From Tipula vernalis (Eukaryota > Arthropoda > Insecta > Diptera > Tipulidae), in assembly GCA_958295665.1 (NCBI GenBank), contig OY282560.1, positions 194,675,011 to 194,739,010 on the forward strand: a DNA stretch of 64,000 nt, in the 5' to 3' direction. The position numbers and the translations under genes were made by a program. Position 1 is the first letter of the stretch. Each line of letters starts with the position of its first letter. The notes beneath the pieces were generated by a model. It was not told the origin of the DNA and did not search any database. It saw nothing but the letters and a program-made list of their open reading frames with translations. Below, piece by piece: positions 23,790 to 35,339 of the stretch.

Positions 23790-26288
23790 GAGGGGTTTGT
23801 CACTAAACATTGGCGTTCAGGGCGATGATAATTACAAATATATAACGGCGATGAAGCAAATGGTGGCGAATTACAATCCGAGAAGTATTCCAACCGATGA
23901 CATGATGATGAAAGTTGTTCTTACTGACGAAACACCGTTGGTACAACGCTATCATCGCTTGGCACCACTAGAATTGGATATTGTCAACATTCAAATTGAT
24001 TAATTTAACATTGGATCTACAAAACGAACTTTTTCACGTACCCGTAGCCCCTGAAAGCATTACGTATACTGTATTTATTACTCCTATTGGATTGTTCGAG
24101 TTCCTGAGCGTTCCATTTGGGCTATGTAATTCTCCAGCCATATTCCAGCTATATCAACAATTTTCTCCCCCCGCTTAGTGCAAAGAAGATAGTCAGCATT
24201 TACATGGATGATTTAGTGCTGCATGCGAGCAGTTTATAAGAAGCAGTTGAAAGGCTCGCCTTAGTTCTGAAGATAGGTGAAAATAACGGACTTCAAATTA
24301 AATGGGGCAAATGAAAATTTCTTTCCAAAACTGTCTAGTATTCGGGATTCGAGGTAAAAAATGGCATTATTAAACCATCAACAAGAAAAAAGGAGGCGAT
24401 TAGTAAATTTCCGAGACCTGCTAATGTGAAGAACTTGCAGAGTTTCTTGAGCTTAACAAGCTATTTCCGGAAATGAAATTTGTGGTAGGCTCCGCCATTA
24501 TTGCGAAACCTCTAATAGATACGCTATGAAATGGAAATAATTTTGTGTTTAGGGATAAAGAAGAACAATCATTCGGAAAATTGAAACAGAAGTTAATTGA
24601 GGAACCTGTATTACGAATTTACATAGTGGCGGCCGAATCTGAGCTACACACGGACGCTTGCAAGATAAGTATCGGAGCAATTTTGCTTCAGAAGTCAAAC
24701 GAAGACAACAGGTTTCAAGAAAACGACAAAGGTGGAGGAGAACTATAATAGTTATGAACTGGAAGTCTTGGCAATTATCACGGTACTGGAAAAATTTCGA
24801 GTATATCTTTTGGGATTGCACCTTGGGATTGCATTTTTTTAAAGCAACTGTGGAGAAGCGGGAGCTGAGTTGCAGGATTGCCGGGTGGGCTCTTCAATTG
24901 CAAGAGTTTCGTTTCGTATTGGAGCATGGTCCTGGAAATCGAATGCGGCACGTCGACGCTTGAAATCGAAATCCTGTGGTTCTGACTATTCAAAGCAACC
25001 GTAGTACAAGAATCAGAGCTGCACAACGTAAAGACAACGCACTGAAAGCCAGATTCGAGCTGTTAAGATCATGTAAGTCCGATGATTACACTATTAATGA
25101 TGGTCTTCTTTTTAAGATGGTTAAAGGTAGCCTTTTGCTAGTGGTTCCAAGAGAAATGGGACGAGAAGTGATTTCAGCTTACCATAAATCGAGTCATTTT
25201 CCAGTAAGAAAAACTTAGTAAGGGCAGCCTAACGCTGCTAGAAAGATGTACAAATACAACCTGTGCGTAATCGTTAGTTTTTCTAAGTTTGATTGGTTTT
25301 ATTCGACGAAGTCCGTTACTACCGAAGAGACATTGCAGAAGCTGGATACAGAAGGCAATATTCGGATATTCAGAACATATCATCACTGATCGGGAAACTA
25401 CGTTTACGTCATCAGAATATGAAGGGTACTGCCAAGCAGAAAACGTAAGGCATTCGTAGATTAAGATCGGTGCACCCACTGGGAACCGCCAAGTAGAGAG
25501 CCTTAATCGTTTAATTATTATATTTCTTATCAAAGTCGCCCTTAACGATGAGGAAAATTGGTTCAAACACGTAGGGAAGTTACAACGGTACCTGAACAGC
25601 TCTTTCCAATGAAGGATAGCGATAAGCCCATTTAAGTTATTAACACTAGAACTACCGACCGGTCAAAATGACCGATTTACATTTATTGAAGTCATTTTTT
25701 TAATTATTATGTTAGAATTGTTTTGGAAATTTTTGATGATTTTTAAAATAGTTACTTTATTGTCATTTAATATGAGTCACCATAAATTTCCAAAATAATT
25801 CTAACATAATAATAGAAAAAAAATAAATTCAATAAATATAAATCCGTCATTATGATGGGTCGGTAGTTCTAGTGTTAACCCTATGCTCTGAAAATTTGCA
25901 ATTCAGCAAATTGATCGAGCAAGAGAAGGCCATAATATTTAATGAAGAGCGACAATATCTACGAGATGAAGCAAAGCAAAATATGTTGCGAATTCAAATC
26001 GAAAATAAGAGAAACTATAACCGGCTAAGAAAACAGGAGTATCTGTATAAAATTGGAGACACAGTAGCAATTAAGCGAACCCAGTTTGGAGGAGTTCCAA
26101 AAATCCAGACAAATTATTTGGGTCCGCACGAAATTGTGCAGGTAAAAGACAAAGACCGCTAAGATGTGGAAAAATCGGGAGATTTGAGGGTCCCAATAAA
26201 ACTTCCTGTACTACGACGGTATATTCGATGATGACAAAGAAACCGAGAATGAAGCTTCAGACTCATTCGAGGTGAATAAGGGGGCAGC
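23790..26288 (+). pseudogene. pol: Ty3/gypsy pol (RT, RNase H, integrase), heavily decayed
   Basis: Pol of a chromovirus-unlike insect Ty3/gypsy element, possibly of the Mag/Mdg-type lineages. Order: the pre-RT segment TPLVQRYHRLAPLEL (about 23930); RT entry with VPFGLCNSPAIFQ (24107); the catalytic YMDDLVLHAS near 24198; a FPRPANVKNLQSFLSL segment (about 24405); RNase H with LHTDACKISIGAILLQ (24643) and YELEVLAIITVLEKF; a degraded zinc-finger segment; integrase core with EHIITDRETTFTSSEYE (second Asp) near 25375; and an integrase C-terminal GPY/F-like segment (GDTVAIKRTQF, NYLGPHEIVQVKDKDR) at 26056-26160. Frames shift at least six times and stops are frequent. A MITE at 25640-25878 interrupts integrase. 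No gypsy gag precedes it. The upstream sequence is BEL gag. Confidence 0.83.
25640..25878. mobile_element. piggyBac-type MITE with TTAA target duplication
   Basis: The element body, 25644-25874 (231 bp), has 17-bp terminal inverted repeats (CACTAGAACTACCGACC on the left, its complement on the right). It is bounded on both sides by TTAA, the hallmark target of piggyBac transposases. A second inverted pair inside (TTATTATGTTAGAATT near 25697 and its complement near 25797) would let it fold. It has no coding capacity. It lies in gypsy integrase, and removing it with one TTAA rejoins the integrase reading in frame. Confidence 0.92.
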
Positions 26289-26785
26289 ATCGTCTGGCCT
26301 TTTACAAAAATTCAAAATGGCGGATTAATATGGCGGTTTCAAGTAGTGGACATCACCTTGAGCTAGCAGTTTTATTTAGTTTAAAAGCGGTCAGATTGTC
26401 GAAAAAGCTTGGAATGAGCCTATTCCGATATATTTTTTATTGCTGAATAAGAATATAACCTCACTTTTAGCTAAAATCTCCGCATTTTATTTCTTACCCT
26501 AAAAAACTTATCAACAAAGAAGTTTTACATAGTTTGCGATCGTTGAAGGCTTCGATAAAGTCTGGAATGAGCCTATTCGCACGATTTTTCATCGCTAAGC
26601 TCTAAAGTACAGTTTACGTAGAGTAAAATAATTAAAATTAATCAATATCAATGATTAGATCTCATCTTAATGTAACTCTATTTGGCAAGTGTGAAAGTAG
26701 AACACTTTATGTATGAATCTTGTATCGCTTAAATTGTAACCCTCTTTTAGCATTACCCAGAAACAATGACATGGACGTAGTAGGT
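26289..26785. repeat. Left long TIR of the 26.3-kb transposon
   Basis: Matches the reverse complement of about 28535-28945 over most of its length: the outer 300 bases closely, and an inner part near 26699-26765 (CTTTTAGCATTACCCAGAAA) again after a gap. Inside, the phrase GGAATGAGCCTATTC occurs twice, near 26411 and 26563, so the TIR has internal direct repeats. Confidence 0.85.
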
Positions 26786-26803
26786 TTTTGTTTCCTTTGG
26801 AGT

Positions 26804-27005
26804 GCTTACTTACAGTCCTTGCCTCTTATTCATCAGATTTCTAGATTTATATGAGTCTTCCAGCCTCTTACTTTTCGGGGTGCTTGATTTATGTGAGTAC
26901 CTGTACCTGTCACTTTTCGAGGTGTTTGATTTATGTGAGTCGCCTTGCCTCTTACTTTTCGAGGCGCTTGATTTAAGTGAGTCCCCGAGTCTCTCATTCC
27001 TTAAA
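26804..27005 (+). repeat. 42-bp minisatellite, nearly five units
   Basis: Units start near 26804, 26846, 26888, 26930 and 26972, each 42 bases apart, with the core CTTACTTTTCGAGG. Because 42 is a multiple of three, one frame (26802-27011) is open across all units as a 14-residue repeat of the form LDLCESPCLLLFEA. It lies just inside the left TIR of the transposon. Protein expression is unlikely. Confidence 0.9.
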
Positions 27006-27204
27006 TATTAATTTTAAAGTCTTCGGCGACATTTGAGTATCTTTTAATCAACAGATCTTTTTCTTTTGTAACTTAAAAACAGTGGTTCTTCTAAATTTCT
27101 GGTAGTGGTTTCTCTTATTGAGTCTCTCTTTTTCGTCCTGTCGTGCTCTGTTTTACTAAAATAAAAACAGAAATGTTTTTATACCTACTTGAACAGAGCA
27201 TTAT

Positions 27205-28420
27205 GTGTTAACAAAGCATCTTTTGGTTTTGCTGTAAGACTAGCTCTGTATGCTTCTCTTTGAAAATTGCACAAATTCCATCGTAACAACTTTTTCCATG
27301 AGCAGTAACACAGAAGTGCCAATCTACTTCTATACCAAAATCTTTTTTGTGGTGCATGAGGTCAGCTATTTGATACCGGTTTTTAAAATGTTGTTTTGCA
27401 TTATCTGTCACATAAATAATTTTTTTTAGCTAGACAAAATTTTATTGAATTTCTGGAATAATCAGGTTTTGAATGGTATAAACCGCAGCAGTATCGTAAT
27501 GTAAGCTGTTAGATAAAAATACGCAACTATTTTGCATTAAGCCAGAATTGGTCTTGTATTAATAAATGACAAGAAATATATTGCTATAATATAGTCTAAT
27601 ATAGTCTTGGTGAACGCGTAGTTCTCTGAAAAATCAAACAAGACCGTAAGCAGCGATAAAAGTGGTTTGTTGCTTAGCAATGAACGAGTATGGTTACAGA
27701 GTTTTTAATTTATTACTTAATCTATCAACAATATGACAGTTGCCGTCCAACAGCTGTAATCTATTTGAGAGTAATTCATCAACAATCATCGCACTCATCA
27801 AGGTGACACTTTAGAATTGGATTACTGTACGTGGCTTATTCCATTCGTTATATCCAAATATCGGATTATTTGAGTTTTGTGTTAATTGTTTGATATTTAT
27901 TGCATTTAACATGAGCTTGCAATTCTGATGAATAGTTCATAATTATGTACACACTATGGGTTAAATTAGTTCTGGCAAAGACACTGTGTTTCGGACGTAA
28001 TTTGCCAAAAGTACTAAAACCTATTTTAATATCAGGCCGATATTCTTTGAATGGGGAATGTAATTCCTTAAGATTCAGGAGCAACATCAGTTTTTGCACT
28101 CATCGTTTTTTTCCCATTTACTTCTACAGAAATGTTACCCTTTTCTCCAGGCATAACTCTGCCTATTATCAATAGTGATCAATAATAATCTTTTACCTAC
28201 CTTGGCGGTAGTATCAATTAGAACGCCTTGCTCAGCTTTAAGTTCCTTAGATTTCTTCGCTAAACGTCCTGATGTAATAAATTATTTTGATATTTGGTTT
28301 ACACTCCAACATGATGGAGCTATAGTCAACATGTTTAGTTTCAGAGGATCGCTGTTTTCGAAACTTGCAAATTTTACTTTGAACTCCTTAAAAAGTGATG
28401 AAAAGATACTAAATTAAAAA
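27205..28420 (-). pseudogene. Decayed transposase-like protein of long-TIR element
   Basis: Read from 28420 down to 27205 in shifting minus-strand frames. N-terminal part: a helix-turn-helix-like segment with LKAEQGVLIDTTAKVGKRL. Next (28099-27866): NLKELHSPFKEYRPDIKIGF, then STFGKLRPKHSVFA and a THSVYI segment, a block conserved in many insect proteins as IKIGFSKFAELRPK..THSVCVC..H. C-terminal part: LSNSLHYDTAAVYTIQNLI, then VTDNAKQHFKNRYQIADLMH, HHKKDFGIEVDWHF and AHGKSCYDGI. This follows the recurrent pattern D..A.Q.KN....CHH..DFG..W.F..HGK..CDG, in which the conserved Asp may be catalytic. Several stops and frameshifts. I recognise the family by these blocks but cannot name its transposase superfamily. 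Confidence 0.7.
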
Positions 28421-28534
28421 TTACGTTTGACGAATTTTGTATCAGTGAGCTTTTTGATTCAAAATCATTTCTTTAGTAAAACGAAGTTAAATTAAATGAC
28501 ATTCATCTTGTGATATACATATGGTGATACAAAT

Positions 28535-28945
28535 ATGCCTACTACATAAATGTTGCTATTTCTGGGTAATGCTAAAAGTAGGTCCCAGTTTAAGGGATAT
28601 ACGATGCATACATAAAGTGTTATGTATATAAACTTTAATTGTGGTTCGGCTACAAAACAAACATATCAATAGGCTCATTCCAGACTTTTGCCAAGCCTTC
28701 AACGATCACAAACTACGTAAAATTGCTTTTTTCATAAGTTTTTGGAGGTTGGAAATAAACTGCGAAGCTTTCAGCCAAAAGTGAGGCTATATTAATTTTT
28801 AGCGATAAAAAATACATCGAAATAGGCTCATTCTAGACTTTTACGGCACCCTGACTAAATAAAACTTCTAGCTCAGGGCCAAATCCACTACTTGAAAACG
28901 CCATATTGATCCACCATTTTAAACTTTTGTAAAAGGCCAGGCGAT
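28535..28945. repeat. Right long TIR of the 26.3-kb transposon
   Basis: Inverted partner of the left TIR. Contains the complement of GGAATGAGCCTATT near 28668, and a one-base variant of it near 28823, and ends with the complement of the CTGGCCTTTTACAAA terminus at 28945. Confidence 0.85.
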
Positions 28946-30982
28946 AATAAAAAGTACGTTTCTTAAGCTTCGTTTTATTTCTGTTAAAATTTTCCTACGA
29001 AAACAATTTTGGGCGGAGGGGCGTGTCCAGTTGACAGAGATGCAATCAATACTAGCACAAGAATCAATTTCATTGTCACCTTTTCTGAAAATTTATCACA
29101 CCAAAACTAAATAAAATAAAATTAAACAGTTTTATTCATAGCTAGTTTTATGACCTATGTTGCAATGGGCTTGTAATCTAGCTTATTCGATCAGTATTAA
29201 ACCAGCCATAAATGTTTATTTAACTATCATAACATAACTCCGGTTGTCGAAAAATCGTAGGTCAGCAGTTCCGAATGGGATAAGAAGTCAACTGCAACCA
29301 TGATACTAAGGTTTAGCAACGTAACGTCGAAAATTTGACTTAAATTTGTAATTTTTTATTTTTGTACCAAATATACACGCGACAACGAAACATTTTTCAG
29401 CAACGGGTGATTTATTACAAATTAATTAATGTTTATAATAATTATCGCTGAAATTACATTTGATTTTTTAAAAATTATGTTTGTAACAAATAACAAAACT
29501 ACATAGTTTTACTTTTGTTAAACTCAATTCTTTTAACGCCAATAAAGAGGTTAAAGTGGAATATATTTCTATGTTTGAAAATATGTAGAAACTCCAAATT
29601 TTGCAAAATTTGATTTCACTCGCAAAGATATTTCCATGTAGGAGCATATGGCGTACACTAATAAGTAATCTGAAGACAAATCAATTTTGTATCCTGGCCC
29701 TATCGTGATTCGAACCGCGTAACTCCGGTTCCAAATGCCGCAGCTTTAAACACTGCGCCATTTGGTCGGTAAAAAATGAAATATTAATTTTTATTAGAGA
29801 ACCTAAAGTTTTTATTAAATAAATCAGAATTTTTGACAAAATTTTAAGCAAAGTCTCCTTTTAGTTTTAAGAAGATTAATCAAAAACCTAAATCATTATT
29901 AAAGTTGACGATGTGAAATATTCACGAAATGCATGTTACATGTTTTTTTTAATTTTTGTAATATTTCATTTAAATTAACATTACGTTTATTAAATAATTC
30001 GTGTTTTTTGCTTACTTCCTTTTAATTTTTATATGGTTATTGTTGTTCTAAAAACTATAAAAATCGTGGTTACTAGTTTTTTTAACAACTTGTATTAAAA
30101 ATAGTAATAACTTTGTTCCTTTATTTAATTGAAGTGTCCCTTTTCTACAACTACAGTAGACCATTTTTTTAGACGCTAAATTTAGATACTTAGTGCTGGT
30201 CGCAAGAGGAATCCGAGAAGATTCTATGGTAAGATGTAGATTCCAAAGAGAACTTGTCGGTAGGGAGTACTTTATGAACGTTGAACTGAACATGAGTGTT
30301 AATCGGTAATCCAATCATCAACGAGCCATTCGTAGAATCGCCGTGAAGCATACAATCGCAATGGAAATAACAATGGAATTTTACAAAAAGTGACGTGCAA
30401 AACTTAATCAGGATATCAAGTCCTGCAACATTTATGTCATCATCACCGATCGACGGGACTTCCTTTCTCAAGAAATTTCAAGGACAAACGCTTAGTTATC
30501 TCCTGCTGAAATGTTAAATGAACCTAAACTAGATCTGCCCGGTTGCTTAAACCACAACAGCAGGCTATGCAGTATGGTTCAGGTACGGTTGAGGTATGGG
30601 TAAATCACATATATCCGTTTGATGCAACCAATTTAATATAATTGTATATTGGTTTATGTAATTCGCTAGAGAGAATTAACACTTATAGATAATTAGTAAA
30701 TACAGTAAAATCAGCTTTTTGGCATAAGGGAAATCAGAAGTATTTTACTAATCTCTCTTTCCTTCGAGGAATCTCTAGTCTCAATTACAAACAAATATAG
30801 TACGGTAACGTAGAGAAAGATTGATTGATTGAATTGAGGTGGCGCTGTTCTGCATCTTAGTCAGTCGAAACGCCGAAGGAGATAAAATATTAATTATTTG
30901 ATAAAATTTCATTTCGGGGTTTCTGTCGCTTAACAAAAATTTAAAAGCTTAGCTTTACTACAATTAAAGCAATATTCATTTG
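28946..30982. other. Non-coding stretch with a tRNA-like segment
   Basis: No coding signature. The minus-strand frames near 30048-30471 are unsupported. The only structured part is the tRNA-like sequence at 29690-29772. Confidence 0.5.
29690..29772 (-). repeat. tRNA-like sequence, SINE head or tRNA pseudogene
   Basis: On the minus strand an A-box-like TGGCGCAGTGTTTAAAGC is followed about 35 bases later by a B-box-like GGTTCGAATCA, the internal RNA polymerase III promoter arrangement of tRNAs. The arms do not pair well enough for a functional tRNA, so this is a SINE head or a tRNA relic. No SINE body or tail was identified. Confidence 0.5.
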
Positions 30983-31385
30983 TACAGGGTGGGCTGGTAA
31001 AAAAGTTCAACTGGTTTATACAAACGCTATTTTTCAAATGCTTTGAATCTGGATCACCTGAAACAAATGAAATGTAATCAATCCAGTGTCACGTGATGTA
31101 TGTGTGTAAGCCCTAAGTTGCGATGTATTATTGCATTAAAACTAAGTGGAACAAATGGTAAGTGGAAAATTTTTATTTAAAACTTAATAAATTTTACAGA
31201 GTTTTTATTATCTTGTGTGGAAGGCTATTTCCAAGTGTTAAAGTCAAAATAGGTCACATTAAGCCATTGAAATTAATTGAGTTGTCTCACTAAATTCTGC
31301 ATTTTATTTCAAATCGCAAGGATTAATAGATTTTGATAAAACCACGTTAAAAACACTAATGCCATTTTTATTGGGGCACCCTGTG
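30983..31385. mobile_element. Possible short-TIR MITE
   Basis: The left end reads TACAGGGTGGGCTGGTAAAA. The right end is the inverse of CACAGGGTGCCCCAATAAAA, so the outer 8 bases match and the next dozen match partly. Ends of the ACAGGGTG type are common on insect MITEs. No coding content. Confidence 0.45.
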
Positions 31386-33928
31386 TTATATATTTGTTAC
31401 GTTTGGAATGCTAAACCAAAACCAAATAAATAAACCAGCATGAAAATCGATAAACGGTTGGTTTACGATTATATTAATATTTGGTGATCTATAACATTTC
31501 CTAAACTAAGATATCAGTGGCAAAACGTTTCTTCATTATTCTTTTAGAATAATATAGTTGCAACTATGTATGTATAAAGATGAACCTTCCATCAGCATGC
31601 CACGAAAATAAAACCAAACAAGCAAAATTAATGATAGAAATAAAAGTTTTCTTATCTCACCACATGTTGATTTCAATTTGTCATTGTGTTGTTGGTGTTA
31701 GACAACAGTAAAATGTGTAACATAAAAGCAACAGGATTTTATATTTTTTTTTTAGAAAGCAAAAAAAAAAAAAGAAATATTCTTGATTACCACAAATTAC
31801 TTTCTAATGGCAATATTCACTCTTAATTCAATTATTTAAATTGAAATTTATAACATTTGCCGGATATGGAAATTACTGCACTGAACTAAAGAAATTCTTA
31901 TGCATATAGAAATACAGTAATAATGCATTTCTAATAGCCAAGGTTTGTTTTGTTTGATATAACATTAATTGTAATTGATCACATAAATTTTCCAACTTGT
32001 AGAGTTAATTTTTATGGAAGTCGGCGAAATGTAATGTCCATTAATGATTTTATTACACATTTTGTTAATGACAACCATAATAAATCCTTCACTATACTGC
32101 AACAGATTTAAAACAACTTAATTGATTTAATTTGTAGTTCAGTTTTGTCTTTCAACTCAATGTGTGTGGTATAGGTGTGACTGGGTTGATAAAATATTGA
32201 CACATTTTATCTGCAACGTTAGAAAGGTATTCGACTAAATTTTACTCTCACAGGTTACATCGGCAGAAGGGCCAACAAACATTTGTAACCAAATAACTGC
32301 GCATAGAATGAGCAAAATAGCACAACATAATGGTTACATAATTCTTCGGGATTTTCTTGCATGTGGAACGCAAACAAACGAGTTGTGGAGATTTGCAATT
32401 TTATCTATTAGTCTAAATAGGCGTAATTGCTAAAGTATACACCGCCCGGAATTTTGCTGCCTTACGGATGAGCCTTGAGGCGGTTTCTCGGCGGATCGCA
32501 ACCACAATCGGCACTATTCCGAAAATGGTGACATACAAATCGCGTATTCATTCAATGATTTTATAAGGGGGACTAAAAAATTAAATGCGGAATAACTTAA
32601 AAACAGCTGTTATGAATTATTGTTAAGCTTTGTATTAATTAATTAAAAACAAAATAATTTAAAATTGCTCTCCATTTAATAGAAATGCGTTAAAATCTTT
32701 GTATTTAAATTTTCTGTTCACCAGGTACTTCTCACCAGGTGCTCGTTATTCTAGTGTCTTAAAATTTCTGTACTAAATTTATATTAATTAACTTCCCAAA
32801 GATTACCTTTAACCTCGTTCTTTAGATAAGTTTACCAATTTTTAGTTATATAGTGAGCAGAAAATATGTTCTCTAGTAGAGATTAAATGTTTTTAATTTT
32901 TGTAAATAAACCTTTCTTTGGATGGATTGATTAACATCAGTTTGTACTGTACATCCATAAGCTGTCGCCTTCGAAAATAATTGTCCTTGATTCTGAAATA
33001 TTGCGAACAAATTTAAGAAACATAGTCATAATTTCGGTTTGATGCTTATACAGATAATGTGGAAGACATATCATCTCTTCTAATATAGACAAGTTCGTCA
33101 GTTGCTCTTTCATTTTAATTATCCTCCATGTGACATTATTAATCATTTTTTGTATCCTATTTTGACTAAAAGTAGTGCATTTGACCTTGATGCTTTTTAC
33201 AAAGCAGGTGGTTCAGATGGAATTTACAACGTTAGATTACAGAATGGTTTTCTTTGTAGTTAGGACAGGTCACGACTGTTTTAAGAGTCACTTCGTTCAT
33301 TTGGGATTGAAAGCTAATTAAAGGTAAACTACATTTTGGTTTGAATCTTGGGTCAAAACAAATTACAAAATTACAGAAAATAACTAATTGTGGTTTGTAT
33401 ATTTCATGAAATAAATTTGAATTCTTAGTAGCCATATTGTTTATTAGCCAGTAAATCATTTAAAAATTCCAATTCTACCATATCTGTAGAATTGCATCAT
33501 AATCTGTTAAGAAATGAACAAGTTATAGGCTAACTATCCATATTCAAAATTTTCATCAGAAACTCACTTATGAGTTCCATTTCCATCGTTCATTCGTACT
33601 GAGACAGGTCATAATCGATAAAGAAATGGCCAAGTTACAGCTTAATTTTCCTTATTCAAAAAATGTATCCAACAATTTTTTTAGATGCTGAGAATATTTT
33701 CGACTTTCGCCGAAATTGCATTTTTCAAAATAACCAAAATCATTTTGTGCAAAAAGTGGCATTTTTGTTTACCATTCTCCTAGAGAATACGTTGTTTTCT
33801 CATAGAAGTGTTATCATAGATTAGCAGCAGTTTCCGAGTCTCGCTTACTTTACTAGTTGGTTGCTGTGGAGTATACGCCTAGTTTTTTGATAAATTAGGT
33901 ATTGGTTGTTAATTGGTGGATGGTCTTC
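31386..33928. other. Non-coding stretch
   Basis: About 2.5 kb without a recognised gene. A slightly GC-richer island at 32440-32540 carries no motif I know. The minus-strand frames at 32937-33146 and 33232-33459 have no family signature. A diverged tandem duplication lies at 33497-33661. Confidence 0.5.
33497..33661 (+). repeat. Diverged tandem duplication, about 113-bp period
   Basis: CATAATCTGTTAAGAAATGA at 33497 and CATAATCGATAAAGAAATGG at 33610 start two similar stretches, each ending in an ATTCAAAA string about 50 bases later. Confidence 0.65.
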
Positions 33929-34384
33929 TTAGTGCCCGACGGGTTCTTGGTAAAGTTGTGCATCCGGGATAATAGAGAGTAGAGGGCGAGATGTGGAATT
34001 AAGAGTATATTTGAGGAGACCTAACTTGTAATTGGGGAGGTGGAGCTCGGACCGGTCTAATTTGGATAATATTGTGTTGCTATAAGGATGGTGATATGAA
34101 GTATTTTGTGTGTTAACAGGATAGGGATTTGAGGGAATTTGTGGAAAAACCACGAACATTTGTGTGTGACAGTTCGGGAATGATTCTATTAACGATATGG
34201 GAAAAGAATTGAGTTGTAATCGATAGGTCAGAGGGTTTAACGCCAAATGGATGAGGTGTTGAAATGCAAAGTGGTCGCATGGCTTTATTGTATAAGAGTT
34301 TGGGGAAGTTCCAGACTTTACGAGTAGTAAAAGGGAAACGAGTGTCAATGTATAACAAGGTATATGGTAGATATACTCGTACAT
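33929..34384 (-). CDS. Unassigned 151-codon open frame
   Basis: The longest frame in the 29-35 kb interval. A second minus-strand frame of 81 codons (34113-34358) overlaps it in another phase. The product is rich in L, S, P, N and T with an initial hydrophobic stretch (CYTLTLVSLLLLVKSG). No domain recognised. Base composition is GC-richer than its surroundings, which by itself lengthens chance frames. It may be part of an unknown repeat. Confidence 0.25.
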   Translation of the reverse strand: MYEYIYHIPCYTLTLVSLLLLVKSGTSPNSYTIKPCDHFAFQHLIHLALNPLTYRLQLNSFPISLIESFPNCHTQMFVVFPQIPSNPYPVNTQNTSYHHPYSNTILSKLDRSELHLPNYKLGLLKYTLNSTSRPLLSIIPDAQLYQEPVGH

Positions 34385-35339
34385 ATTCAGATGTGCGATG
34401 AACGCTTAAATGAGCGGAACATGTTTTTGTCTTTCTAAGTAGAAGAAGAAACTTTTAATTTGTATTAAGTGTTTTACTGCTACCTGCTAGTAAAGTGCGA
34501 TACATTTGCTAAACAAAGTTGTTGCCAAGCAAAGGGATTTCAGGGAATTTGTCAAGCAAAGGGAATAAAGATAAAGATATAAATCTAATTTCTGAAGTAT
34601 TGTAATTTGTATATGTACTAAGCAGTTAACAACTTCCTGTTCATTCACGAAAATTGGTCGAAAGTATTGATTTGTTGTAGTGAAAGTATTGATTGTATAC
34701 ACTCCGTATCTAAAAATTGGAAGTATGGATTCTTATGTTTGTAATTTTTCTTTACTTTGTTGATTGAATTTTCTCTACTTTTGAGACAATATAAGTGTGC
34801 TCTTTGTCAAAAAGTGTTTATAGTTTTTTATATACAAACGACATATCACAGGTTCATTGTTCGTATATACAATGATATAAATATTTACAGAGGTATGTTC
34901 CAAACAATCGACCTGTCGCCATGTTTCCTTTTTTTGACGTCATTTCGAGTTATATATTTCGTAATGTTTACTCGGTTTGGTTGAGATTTGAGGTTTTGTA
35001 TGGTGTACAGTCGTCCAATCTTCTCTCAATTCGCAAAAAATTATCCAAATTAACTCAAAATGATGTCACGCTCTACGTGCTTTCAGAAGTTAAACATACC
35101 TCGTCAAATTTATATTATGGGTATATACTGTGTTCGATTCAAATAGGATTCTAACTTATATTTAGTTGACCGTGATGTGACCGGCACAAGGCTATACGCT
35201 ACAGAATTTTATTGAAATATTCTAAGCATAAAGTTGGATCGCCTTTACTTACTTACATCGTGAATGTTAGTAATTGGTTTCTATTCTAATGTGAAAAGAC
35301 TTTCATTTATGTAGTTTGTTATCAATCTTTTTTTATGGT
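34385..35339. other. Non-coding stretch
   Basis: No recognised gene. Frames at 34757-35154 lack motifs. Short imperfect repeats of CAAGCAAAGGGA occur near 34530-34570. Confidence 0.5.

Larger units (their letters stand above)
26289..28945 (-). mobile_element. DNA transposon with 400-500-bp TIRs
   Basis: A 2.66-kb element bounded by long inverted repeats. The outer ends read ATCGTCTGGCCTTTTACAAA on the left, and the complement of ATCGCCTGGCCTTTTACAAA on the right. It contains a minisatellite and a decayed transposase-like gene on the minus strand. It sits just after the integrase of the gypsy element. Target duplication is not certain. The coding content belongs to a conserved transposase-like family I recognise from insect genomes, but I cannot place it in a named superfamily. 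Confidence 0.75.

Noticed and set aside
26802..27011. Plus-strand leucine-rich repeat-like protein
   Set aside because: The periodicity is a 42-bp minisatellite that happens to be a multiple of three; not an LRR fold.
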